Shown here: piece by piece, positions 1 to 10,723 of the stretch
How positions within the stretch are numbered: the stretch's first letter is position 1
Layout: each line of letters starts with the position of its first letter
Source of the DNA: Begonia masoniana
Lineage: Eukaryota; Streptophyta; Magnoliopsida; Cucurbitales; Begoniaceae
Length of the DNA: 64,000 nt
Assembly (NCBI GenBank): GCA_022432975.1
Contig: CM039515.1
Span: 23,330,923-23,394,922 of the forward strand
Direction: 5' to 3'
Program-made: the position numbers and the translations under genes
Notes under the pieces: model-generated
Databases searched by the model: none
Seen by the model: the letters and a program-made list of their open reading frames with translations, nothing else
Told to the model about the DNA's origin: nothing

Positions 1-815
1 AATAGCAACTATGGTGAGTTCCTTTTCATTTTGAACTCTTTTCTTAAAGCTAGATAATGTATCAAAGGTTTCATCTTTGGTCTTAAGAAAGAATACCCAA
101 GTGAATCTCGAGAAGTCATCGACAATGACAAAGGCATAGAATTTACCTCCTAGAATGGCTACATTAGAAGGACCGAAGAGGTCCATGTGGAGAAGTTGAA
201 GAGGTTTGGAAGTAGAGATTGCATTCTTTGATGCAAAGGAACTTTTGATCTGTTTGCCCATTTGACAAGCATCACAGACCTTATCCTTCTCAAATGATAT
301 CTTGGGAATCCCTATAACTAAATTATTCTTAGTAATCTTAACTAAGGTATCCATCCCTACATGTCATAGTCTCATATGCCAAGTCCAACTATCAACAGAG
401 TAATTCACAGCAAAACATTTTTCATCAGAAAATTCAATATTATCTAAGTCAATAATATACACATTTTCTTTTCTATATCCTTTAAACAGAATAGAACTAG
501 ATGAGCTATCTTTAATTATGCATGAATTTGATTTAAATATCACTTTATAACCTTTGTCGCACAATTGACTTATACTGAGCAGATTGTGTTTTAACCCATC
601 AACTAACAAAACATTTTCTATAATAGGGTTGACAGGGGTACCTATGTTGCCAATGCCAACAATTTTACCCTTTTGGTTTCCACTAAAAGTGACATTTCAT
701 TTCTTCTTATTGACAATAGTAAACTTTGTTGAGTCTCCCGTCATGTGTCTCGAGCAACCACTATCGAGATACCATTGATTTTTCCCTGGAGAACAGTCAA
801 CCTGCAAAACAGTAA
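1..815 (-). pseudogene. S2 Sirevirus protease-integrase part of pol, broken and open at window edge
   Basis: Read on the minus strand this is the start of a Ty1/copia pol: the protease active-site motif DSGCSRHMTG near 735-770, then the pre-integrase zinc-binding region (WTWH, CQMGKQ) and the beginning of the integrase core ([10 protein letters not shown]). The frame is broken at 697-699 (TGA after a KKK triplet in the protease) and again just left of 364, where a glycine codon of the HRRLGHVG motif has become TGA. The left part remains open to base 1. It is the continuation of the gag fragment at 816-1603; together they belong to S2, whose other end lies at 12241-14209. Not functional. Confidence 0.88.
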
Positions 816-1603
816 TCAATTAGTCTTCTTAGGTATCCAAATCTTTTGGGTCCTAGTGTTAGGTCTGGTTCTCTTGGGAACCCATTGCAATCCCCTGCCA
901 GGTTTAGTTTTTCCTAGTTTTAGAGGACATTCAAAAGATTTATGTCTTATCTCATTACAAGCATGACAGGTAGATGGTTTAACAAAGAAGTTCTTAAAAG
1001 CTTTCTTTTTATTAAACTTATCATAACTTAAACCTGTTTTATCAAAAGTAGCTCTCTGATTTTCTATCAGCAAGTTTAAGTTCTTGGTACCATTTGTGAA
1101 CTTAAGCACGATATAATTCAAATTCTCATTTTTACTTTTGAGATCCTTAGTTTTTATTTCCTGTAAACTAATTTCCTTAGCATGCTTTTCAATTAAGTCC
1201 ACATTCTCCTTTTTCAACAGGTTGTATTTAGACTTAAGCATGTTGTATTGTTTGACTAAATCATCGAAGACATCAATTAAATTACCTTCATCATCTTCAC
1301 TATCACTAGAAGAATGACTAACCTCATCCTCCTTGGCCATGAAGCATAGGTTGGCGACTTCCTCATCTTCGGATGAAGCGTCACTCTCACTATCACCCCA
1401 AGTGACCTTCATAGCCATCTTCTTAAATTTCTTGGGACCTTTCTTAGCTTGAAGACAGTCTGCTTTCATGTGACCAGGTTTACACACTCAAAATATGTGA
1501 TTTTCTTTTCTCTTTGGGATTTTTTACCATTTGGAAATCTTTTTCCTTGCATCCTCTTCCGTTGAAGGAATTTTTTGAATCTCCTAGTGATGAGTGCTAT
1601 ATC
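816..1603 (-). pseudogene. S2 Sirevirus gag, 3' half, broken
   Basis: The 223-residue frame at 816-1487 is the C-terminal half of a Sirevirus Gag nucleocapsid protein. It has the tail of a first CCHC zinc knuckle, a Ser/Asp/Glu-rich acidic stretch, a Lys-rich coiled-coil-like segment and a second CHAC..GHKSFEC knuckle before the gag stop. The first knuckle is damaged near 1480-1500, where a base is missing relative to the homologous S4 copy and the frame shifts. The fragment ends at 1603, where element S1 is inserted; the upstream half of the same gag resumes at 12241 with the 5-bp duplicated target ATATC. Removing S1 and one ATATC restores continuous homology, which shows the two pieces were one gene. 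Confidence 0.85.
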
Positions 1604-3120
1604 TGTAGGATCAAGATTTATCTAAGAGGGGGGGTGAATTAGACTTATTAAGATTTTCTGAATTACTAAACAAAAGCAATCAAACAATAACAGTAAGAGA
1701 AAGAGAGAGAGGAAAAATCAACACCAGATTTTTACGTGGTTCGGCCAAACCTTGCCTACATCCACGCTCCAAGGTTCACCCCTTGAAGATCCTTAACCTT
1801 CTCCTCAGTGAGAAAACACAGATCGGAATTCCGGGCTCCGATCAACTGCCTTTACAATACCGGATTATACTTCACGGGCGATAATCCACAGCCTTTACAG
1901 ATTTTGAATGAGTAAAAATATATGTCACAGTCTAAACTCTCTCAAGGAGTAAATCTCAAGTTTTGAATCTGAGAGAAGAGTAGATAGAGTTACAGAGTAT
2001 GAATAAATTTCACAAGTTAGGGCTCAGAAAGTTGATTTTCAAAAGTTTTTATCTTTGTGCTCTAACCTCGGCTTAAATACTCTGTCTTCAAAATCGGCTT
2101 GACTTCAATGCTCCTTATCCAATAATAGAAACTTTGTTACCGTTGGTGAGCTTTCGTACAATTTTCAAGTAGCCGTTGCCGACTGTAGTTGTAAGTCGTC
2201 GTCGCCATTAATGTTTTGGAGTTAAGGTTGAAAACGACGTCACTGTAGCTTCGCGGATATATTTAAATTTGGTGGAAGATCACCGGATGAAGCCTTTAAA
2301 AAGCTATCGGCATGAGTGTCTTCAAACGCCATCGGTAGATGAATCTTGATAAGCTATCGACAGGAGTGTCTTCAAACGCCATCGGTAGATGAGTCTTGAT
2401 AATCTATCGGCAGATGTAACTTGAACTTCATCGGCATGAGCAACTTCATAACGCCATCGGTAGAAGCAACATGATAAGTCATCGGCATATGCAAGCTTTG
2501 AGTTATCGGCAGATGTAACTTGTAATGCTGTCGGCATGAGTATCTTGACCTTCCATCGGCAGATGTACCATTAGACTTATCAGCAGGTGAAGCTTGAAAG
2601 TTATCGGCAGATGCACCTTAAGATTCCATTGGCAGAAGGATCTTGAAAGACCATCGGCAGAAGCATCTTGAAAGGCCTTCGGCAGAAGCAAGTCTTGAAA
2701 GGCCATCGGCAGAAGCAAGTCTTGAGCTTCACCGGCATGAGCAGCATGAGCTTCATCGGCAGATGCAGCTTGAAAAGCCATCGGTAGAACCAACTTGAAA
2801 CCGCCATCGGCATGTGTTGCTTTAACGCTATCAGCATGAGGAACTCTTCTTTGTCGTTTAGTGAATGCCATCGGTAGAAGCAGGCCTTGGAAAAACTATC
2901 GGCAGATGCACGCCTTGTACTCTATCGGCAGATGCATGCCTTGTACACTTAACCAATATTATTAGAACTCTAAAATACCCTTTTCAAGGGTATTTCCAAA
3001 GGATTAAATTCAAATGCTTAATTCAATAATCTCATTTTGTAAACATAATCAAATTACATATTTATCATTAAATACATCATCAAAAACAATATGTAGACTT
3101 AATCTCTATTTAAGTCAACA
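1604..3120 (-). repeat. S1 3' LTR
   Basis: It starts (minus strand) with TGTTGACTTAAAT and ends with ATCCTACA, paired with the copy at 10724-12240. Bases 2305-2945 hold a minisatellite of roughly 30-bp units built on CATCGGCAGATG / CATCGGCAGAAGC followed by CTTGAA. The long frames that appear to cross this array are translations of the repeat, not genes. Confidence 0.95.
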
Positions 3121-3300
3121 ATCTCCCCCTTTTTGATGATGACAAAATATTAGCATAAATTTGATTAATTGTAACTCTCCCCCATAATTCAAGCTCCCCC
3201 ATAGAAAGTGCATATAATCCATATATCCATTATTAATCAAATATTTATTTCCATATATCCAATATTAATCAAATATTTCCTCCCCCATTGACATTATCAA
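3121..3300 (-). other. S1 polypurine tract and additional PPT-like tracts
   Basis: Directly inside the 3' LTR the minus strand reads ATCATCAAAAAGGGGGAGAT, a primer for plus-strand DNA synthesis. Further purine tracts of the GGGGGAG type occur at about 3178-3186, 3193-3199 and 3281-3287. Several PPT copies next to the 3' LTR are a known hallmark of Sireviruses; the one touching the LTR is probably the active one. Confidence 0.85.
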
Positions 3301-3401
3301 AAACAATCAGAAAGACAATAATAGATTCAATACTAATCAGAAAAACAGCAGAGGAATTGCATTAGAGAATCAATAAATGTGTATACATTAAATCAAGTCT
3401 G

Positions 3402-5512
3402 TTATATAAAGAAAGCTACAAAATGTGACCAAAAAGCTTGGCTAATCCAAGCAGGCACTTGACAGTTTGAATTAAGATAAGTATCTACAAGTGCTGGAAA
3501 TGAGGGAATATCTACAGAGAGAGGGGGCTGATAAGGCACGAGTGCCAGGCATGGAGTAGTCGCTGGCTGAAGTATAGCAGATGGAGAGGGGCCTTGATAC
3601 ACCACCATGTCCATACATGGAGGAGTGTCGACAGGAGGAGCAGCAGTAGACGCATCAGGAGGAGAGAATGCAAATTCAGTCTCCTGAAAATCCAGTGTCG
3701 TGAAACGCACATCTTCATAAACTGCAGGCCGGGAAAATGGAAGAATGAGATCTTCATAGCAAGCCTGTGAGACATCGATTGAGCAAGATGGATCAGGTTC
3801 GGGTGCAGGAGTCAGATTGTCAAGAGAGGTTCGGAATGACTCAAGTTCCCTGACAACCATGCGCCTATCAGCATCGACTTTCTGAGACAGCAAACCAAGA
3901 CCTGTATCTAAATCCTTGCTCATGTCATTTCGAATCTTGGCTAGCTTCTCATCAAGTGAATGGTCAATCCTACTTTCAAGGGAACTAAGAGCAGTCTCAA
4001 GGCGGGTAATTGAAGACTGCAAGCTAGAGTATTGGTCCTCACTGATGTAAACTCTCCTTTGATATGTCTTTAGAGGTGCAGGAGGAGCTGATGGAATGGG
4101 TGAGGAGACATGAACTGGTGGAGTAGTTAGAGCGAGTGGAGCTGGTTGGACAGGAGAGGGTGGTTGAACAGGGGAAGAGAGGTGAACTGGTGAAGAGGGT
4201 TGGACTGGCGAAGAGAGTTGAACTGGAGAAGGTAGGTGGACTGGAGGAGGGAGTTGGACTGATGGAGAGGGTTTGAGTGGAGAAGAAGGGTGGACTGGTG
4301 ATGGAGGACTGGGAGGAAGTAGAATTTGTAAAATGTGTGCAGGTGTAGGAGATGGAGGATTCACAGGAATGGGAGAAGGTATAAAGGAGGGACCAGAGAG
4401 GACCTCGGAGACATGAACTCTTGAAGAAGGAGCAAGACGCCTTCGCACAAGAGGAAGAGGTATGAAGCTAGAAGCCTGTGATTGAGAGGGAGAATTGACA
4501 AGGGCTGGTATTTCAGAGTCATCCCCGCCTTCAGCAGTGGACTCCTCTGGCAGAAGAAGTGCTCTCTTTCCTTTTCTGGCAGCAGCTGATTTATCAGGTT
4601 TAATCTTAGAGGCATCCAAGACAAGTGCCCCTGTCCTTGTTCTCTTGATTCCCATTTTGTTCAGTGTGGTTTTGGAATAATAATTAGAGGGTTTAAGACG
4701 GACAGGATCTTCATCCTCTGGAAATACAACCTCAAGCAGTGCAAAGATCTTCATTAAGAGCAGGTTGTATGGGAAAGAGGAAGCCCTGGATGATACGGCC
4801 TGAATCATCCTTCGAACAACCAGTCAAGATTGAAGGGAGTCTTGTGGTAAATGGCAAACAGAACAAAAAACTCCATTGCACTTACTTCATCATGATGACC
4901 ACCCTTAGGGACAATATTGTACCCTATCATTTGATGAAATAATCTGGCCCTTGCGGTCAGATGTTTGCCTTTTAATTGATCAGGGGTTTGGTTGGGATCC
5001 AAGGCAATGTTCCTCAAAAATTCTTGACCATCACCAGTACCAAAGAAAGGGGGCTCAGTGCCAGATACAAACTTGTAAGGGCAGCTATCTAAATGCGGGA
5101 CCTCCAGAAGAGCATTGATGAACTGAGGTGTAATTTCTATGTTCTTGTTGTACACATAGCTCCTAATAATGGATAAATCAGAAGTGAAAACCATATTGGC
5201 ATAGAACATCCTAATTGCTTCCGGGTAATAATAAGAATCTACATCAAACAGTCCTATCAACCCGAGGTCCGTCAAGGGTTCGACAATATTCAATCCAACT
5301 AAGTCCTCAAAGTAAATACCTTGACTGGGGATTAGAGATTTATGCTGAAAATCGTCGTGGTACTTTGACTCGGCAGCTTGAGAAATAAAGAACAGAGATG
5401 GAAAATCCTTTGCCCGTGGAATCACACGAGGAGGTCGAGCAGAACCTTTAGCCTTTTTCGTGGCCGGTTTGGGAACTGCGAAGGAAGATGAACCCTGAAA
5501 ATCCATTGACAA
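3402..5512 (-). pseudogene. S1 third ORF (Sirevirus accessory / so-called env-like ORF), frameshifted
   Basis: Two overlapping frames together cover one protein. The 235-residue N part (4805-5512) and the 468-residue C part (3402-4808) overlap in the four bases ATGA, so the stop of the first overlaps an ATG of the second. Copies at 43176-45247 and 45754-47826 read through this point in one frame; here about 4 bases are missing just upstream, so a frameshift is the simplest reading. The N part carries the conserved domain usually labelled putative plant transposon protein (LIPSQGIYFEDLVGL, FYANMVF, SYVYNKNIEIT, FHQMIGYNIVPKGGHHD). The C part has a Pro/Ser-rich repeat region (about residues 110-250), a predicted coiled coil (about 270-340) and a C-terminal PPCMDMVVYQGPSP motif. 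I see no signal peptide or membrane segment, so the env-like name is not supported here. Function unknown. Confidence 0.8.
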
Positions 5513-5966
5513 AAGGGTGAACTCGCGAGAGAAAGTTGGTAGGCCAGGGGTTTTTCAGAAGAAGCGCGAAAGGTGAAGCTTCTTTGAAAAGACACAGGGT
5601 TTAAATGAAAATAGGGCATCCCCCGACGAGATGAAGGCACACGTGTAAGGCAGATTAATCCGATGAAACACACGTATCGGCAGATTAAAAAATGCATCTT
5701 CCGATGCCTTTAGAAAATACGCATCTGCCGATACCTACCGGTATCAATGCATCATCCGATGACAATTGAAAAGCACATCATCTACCGATCCCTTGCGATT
5801 CCTATTGAAAACTCTGCATCTACCGATGCCTGGTAAAATACAGCATCTACCGATGCTTGGAAAAATGTAGCATCTACCGATGCCTTCCGATAGACATGCA
5901 TCTTCCGATGCCTAGACCAAAAAGAAATTGCTCTAACACTTGAGAATTTTCCAAACAGAGACAGAA
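5513..5966 (-). promoter_or_regulatory. S1 pol-to-third-ORF spacer with motif array and G-box
   Basis: This non-coding 454-bp spacer lies upstream of the third ORF. Between 5690 and 5920 it holds repeated CATCTACCGATGC / CATCTTCCGATGC units, the same core as the LTR minisatellite. A G-box CACGTG is at 5640-5645, about 130 bp before the ORF start. S4 has an equivalent spacer (47827-48172) with a G-box and CATCTTCCGACG units. An internal promoter for the third ORF is an inference. Confidence 0.5.
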
Positions 5967-8900
5967 TCATTTTCTATCCACCCGAATGAGACCTAACCTT
6001 ATTCTGATATTGTTGAATGTCTTCTCATCCAAGGGTTTTGTAAAGATGTCGGCCAATTGATCTACAGAATTAACAAATTCTAAAGATATATCACCTCTCT
6101 GAATGTGATCCCGAATGAAATGATATCTAACATCTATATGCTTGGTTCTAGAATGCTGAATAGGATTTTTAGAAATGTTGATGGCACTGGTTTTGTCACA
6201 CCTAATAGGAATCCTATCATAGAACAGATTATAATCTTCAAGAGTTTGCTTCATCCAAAGCATTTGTGCACAGCAACTGCCTGCAGCAATATATTCACTC
6301 TCAGCAGTTAACAATGCAACAGAATTCTGTTTCTTTGAATACCAGGAAACTAAAGATTCACCAAGGAATTGACATGTTCCACTGGTGCTTTTCCTATCTA
6401 CTAAACTACCAGTATAGTCAGAATCTGAATATCCTATCAGATCAAAGGAAGTTCCCTTAGGATACCATAAACCTAAGTCATAAGTCCCACACAAATATTT
6501 GAAAATCCTTTTTACTGCAGATAAATGAGATTCCTTAGGGGCAACCTGAAACCTAGCACATAAGCACACACTAAAGAGTATATCTGGCCTACTTGCAGTC
6601 AGATATAACAGTGAACCAATTATACCACGATATTTCTTGATATCCACACTTATACCATTTTCATCATTGTCCAATTTAGTAGTGGTACTCATGGGAGTTC
6701 TAGAGGATTTGACAGATTCTAAACCAAATTTATTAAGGAGTTCCTTAATGTACTTATCTTGACAAAAGAAAATTCCATCAGGGGTTTGATTAATCTGGAA
6801 TCCTAAGAAGAATTTTAACTCCCCCATCATACTCATTTCAAATTCACTTTGCATGAGGGAGGAAAACTCATTACACATTTTGACATTTGTTGATCCAAAA
6901 ATGATGTCATCGACATAAATTTGAACTAACAGAATATCCTTATCATTTTGCCTGGTAAATAGAGTTGAATCAGAATTACCCTTTTTGAAATTTCTTTCCT
7001 CAAGGAAATTCTTCAACCTATCGTACCAAGCTCTAGGAGCCTGTTTAAGACCATAGAGAGCTTTTCTTAACTTATAGACATGGTCGGGTTTGTCAAAAGC
7101 TTCAAAACCTAAAGGCTGCTCAACATAAACTTCTTCTGTAATATAACCATTTAAGAATGCACTCTTTACATCTATTTGAAAGAGTGTGAAATTTTTGTAG
7201 CAAGCAAAAGCTAGGAGCATTCTAATTGACTCTAATCTAGCTACAGGGGCAAAGGATTCTTCAAAATCAATACCCTCTTCTTGAGAGTATCCCTTAGCGA
7301 CAAGTCTACCTTTATTTCTAATAACAATCCCATTTTCATCTAGTTTATTCTTGAAGACCCATTTAGTTCCAATAATGGGATGATCCTTAGGCCTTGGAAC
7401 AAGTTCCCATACTTTGCTCCTTTCAAATTGATTCAACTTTTCTTGCATGGCCAAAATCCAATTTTCATCACTCTCGGCTTCTTCAAATTTCTTAGGCTCT
7501 ACTTGTGAAATGAATGCCACATTGGCACAGAGATTCCTAAGAGAGGATCTAGTCTTAACTCCTAATGAAGGATCACCTAAGACTTCATCTATTGGATGGT
7601 TTCTGACAAATTTCCAATCTCTAGGGAGAGTAGGATTTTCATTCTTGACAGGAATAATTTCTAGAGATGTAGAAGAAGGTTCTAATGATTTTTCTACTTG
7701 AGGAGAATCACTTGGTTTTTCTAAGGAAAGAGAATTCAGTTGTTTATCCAAAATATTATCCTCATCCACATTGATTGTGGGTTGAGGGGACTCATCAAAA
7801 TTAACATGAACTGACTCCTCTACAACAAGAGTTCTCCTATTGAATACTCTACAAGCTTTGCTGGAAAGGGAATAACCCAGAAAAATTCCAGGATCAGATT
7901 TGGAATCGAATTTTCCTAAGTTATCCTTAGTGTTAAGAATGAAGCATTTGCTACCAAAGGCTCTAAAGTATTTAACAGAGGGAGTTTTTCCACTCCAGAG
8001 CTCATATGGAGTTTTCTCAAGAATAGGTCTTATGGAGACCCGATTCAGCACATAACAGGCAGTAGCAACAGCTTCAGCCCAGAAATACTTAGGAAGTGAA
8101 TTCTCATTAAGCATAGTCCTAGCAAGCTCTTGGAGAGATCTATTTTTTCTCTCAACAACACCATTTTGCTGAGGGGTCCTAGGAGAAGAGAAATTGTGCT
8201 CAATTCCATACTTGAGACACAAGAGTTCAAATTTCTCATTTTCAAATTCTTCACCATGATCACTACGAATAGCAACAATGGTGAGCTCCTTTTCATTTTG
8301 AACTCTTTTCCTAAAACTAGAAAAGATGTTGAAAGTCTCATCCTTAGACTTCAGAAAGTAAACCCAAGTAAATCTAGAGAAGTCATCTACAATAACAAAA
8401 GCATAGAATTTGCCACCTAGGCTGGCTATATTGGAAGGACCGAAGAGGTCCATGTGAAGAAGTTGAAGAGGCTTAGAAGTAGAAATTGAATTCTTAGAAG
8501 CAAAAGAACTTTTGATCTGCTTGCCCATTTGACAAGCTTCACAGACTTTATCCTTTTCAAAGGATATCTTAGGGATTCCTCTAACTAAGTTCTCCTTAGT
8601 AATCTTAGCTAAGGTATCCATCCCTACGTGTCCTAATCTCCTATGCCAGATCCAACAGTCATAAGAAGAATTCACAGCAAAACATTTTTCAACACTACAA
8701 TCAATATCATCAATGTCAATGACATAAATATTTTCTTTCCTAAAGCCAGTAAATAGAATTTTGCCATTTGCAGCATCTTTAATTATGCATGAGTCTGATT
8801 TAAATATCACTTCATAACCTTTGTCACATAATTGACTTATGCTAAGCAAATTGTGTTTTAACCCATCAACTAATAAAACATTTTCTATAACAGGATTGAT

Positions 8901-9071
8901 ATGGTTACCTATGTTGCCAATGCCAACAATTTTGCCCTTTTGGTTTCCACCAAAAGTGACACTTCATTTCTTCTTGTTGACAACAGCGAACTTAGTTGCA
9001 TCTCCAGTCATATGCCTTGAACAGCCACTGTCCAGGTACCATTGATTTCTTAGGGGAGATGCATTATCCTA
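5967..9071 (-). pseudogene. S1 pol polyprotein (protease, integrase, reverse transcriptase, RNase H), two stops in its N part
   Basis: Copia order PR-IN-RT-RH. The last 960 residues (5967-8849 and upstream to 8963) are open. In order: the zinc-binding pre-integrase [17 protein letters not shown]; the integrase core [17 protein letters not shown] and [11 protein letters not shown]; the reverse transcriptase with [18 protein letters not shown] fingers (here [11 protein letters not shown]) and the catalytic YVDDIIFG; and RNase H with [19 protein letters not shown] and TAESEYIA. It ends at IRVDRK. The protease motif DSGCSRHMTGD is upstream but separated by a TGA at 8964-8966, and the gag-pol junction has TTTTGTAG where S2 and S4 have TTTTGCAG. 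IN-RT-RH is therefore apparently intact, whereas the full polyprotein is not. Confidence 0.93.
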
Positions 9072-9082
9072 CAAAACAGAAA

Positions 9083-10658
9083 TTAGGTTGTCTTCTTAGG
9101 TACCCAAATCTTTTGGGTCCTAGTGTTAGGCCTGGTTCCTTTAGGAACCCATTGTAACTTACAACCAGCTTTCATATTATTTGTTTTTAAAGGACACACA
9201 AATGATTTATGTCCTACCTCATTGCATGCATGACAGACAGTGGATTTAACAAAAAAACCTTTTATATGTTTTCTTTTTACTAATCCCGTCATACCCTAGG
9301 CCAGTTTTATCAAACTGCACTCTCTGGCTGCTCAATAACATGTTCAGATTTTTACTACCTTCAGTGAAATTCAGAACAAGTCTATTTAACATCTCATTTT
9401 TCTTTTTAAGTACAGAGATTTCCTTATCTTGCACTCTATGTTCATTGGCGTGCTTCTCAATTAGGCTCGCATTTTCCTTTTTCAACATGTTATACTTGGT
9501 CTTAAGCATGCCAAATTGTTTAACCAAGTCATTGAAGACATCAATTAGATTACATTCATCATCATCACTATCACTGTCACTTAAAATACTAGAAGATGAA
9601 GAACTAACCTTGTCCTCGTGTGCCATGAAACACAGGTTTGCTACTTCTTCTTCTTCTGATGAAGAGGTATCTTCTTCACTATCATCCCAGGTAGCCTTCA
9701 TAGCTTTCTTTTTAAACTTCTTGGGGTACTTCTTTGTTTGTGGACAGTCCGCCTTCATATGACCAGGCTTTCCACACCCAAAACATGTGATCTCCTTGTC
9801 CTTTTGAGACTTCTCACCCTTAGGAAATCTTTTTCCCTGCATCCTCTTTCGTTGCAGGAATTTGCTGAATCTCCTGGTAATAATGGCAATGTCCTCATCT
9901 TCTTCTTCTTCCTCAGATTCATCAGGCTTACTCGATGAGGCTTTGAGAGCTATGTCCTTTCTCTTGGAGATCTCCTTTTCCTTGAGATCCTCCTTGTCAT
10001 TGGCCCTCATGGTTATCTCATGAGTCATCAGAGAGCCAATGAGTTCCTCGAGCTTGAGAACCTTAAGATCCCGTGCCTCTTGTATTGCCGTCACCTTTGG
10101 TTGCCAGGCTCTTGGTAAACATCTCAAGATTTTCCTAATTAGCTCTTCACCTGAATACATCTTACCAAGTACTTTTAAGCCATTAGTAATGTTAGTGAAA
10201 CGAGTAAACATTGAAGAAATAGACTCATCCTTTTCCATGGAAAACAATTCATATTCATGAACTAACATGCTCAATTTACTCTCCTTTACTTGGTTAGTTC
10301 CCTCATGTGTGACTTCTAATAAGTGCCAAATTTCTTGAGCACGTTCACACCCTTACACTCTATTGAATTCATCTATATTTAGAGCACAGTACAAGGTGTT
10401 TACTGCCTTAGCATTAAGGCTTAGATTTCTCTTATCGGACTCAGTTAACTCAGAAGAGTCCTTAAGGATACTTTTCCCATCAACAGTTTTCATGGCCTTA
10501 AAAGGACCACTCTCTATAATACACCAAGTCTCATAGTCTATGGCTTGAATGAATATTTTCATTCTAGCCTTCCAATAGACATAATCACTACCATCAAAGA
10601 ATGGAGGTCTATTTGTTGCCTGACCTTCTATTTGTGTGGTGTTAATGTTGAATGTCAT
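9083..10658 (-). pseudogene. S1 gag, broken by one stop and one frameshift
   Basis: The start codon at 10658 opens with MTFNINTTQIEG and the conserved RPPFFDG.DYVYWKARM segment typical of copia UBN2-type Gag. A nonsense codon at 10353-10355 (Gln codon in the S3 and S4 homologues, FNRVQG) ends the first 101 residues. The frame resumes with the capsid region, KILRCLP, and reaches the CCHC knuckle CFGCGKPGHMKADC near residue 165 of the second frame. A frameshift near 9285 then moves the second knuckle CHACNEVGHKSFVC into another frame, and gag ends at 9083. S1 cannot make a complete Gag from this sequence. Confidence 0.9.
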
Positions 10659-10709
10659 AGTAGATATCTCACAGAGTGTTCTAATACAACTTAGACAATA
10701 ATTAACCTC

Positions 10710-10721
10710 GCTCTGATACCA
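10710..10721 (-). other. S1 primer binding site, tRNA-iMet
   Basis: The minus strand reads TGGTATCAGAGC two bases inside the 5' LTR. This is complementary to the 3' end of plant initiator methionine tRNA, the usual copia primer. The same site is visible in S3 (14716-14727) and S4 (55196-55207), and in mutated form in S2 (GCTCTTATACCA on the plus strand). Confidence 0.93.
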
Positions 10722-10723
10722 AT

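Noticed and set aside
2503..2871. Open frame of 122 aa with repeated LLLPMAFQD units
   Set aside because: It is the translation of the LTR array; the same frame occurs in the partner LTR (11623-11991) and overlaps another frame on the same repeat.
2322..2945. CRISPR-like array of regular short repeats (also 11440-12065)
   Set aside because: The repeats are imperfect, have no unique spacers and lie inside both copies of an LTR in a plant genome; they are an LTR minisatellite.
9340..9762. 140-aa plus-strand frame in S1
   Set aside because: It is the antisense shadow of the Lys/Glu-rich Gag region, giving Leu/Ser/Phe-rich nonsense.
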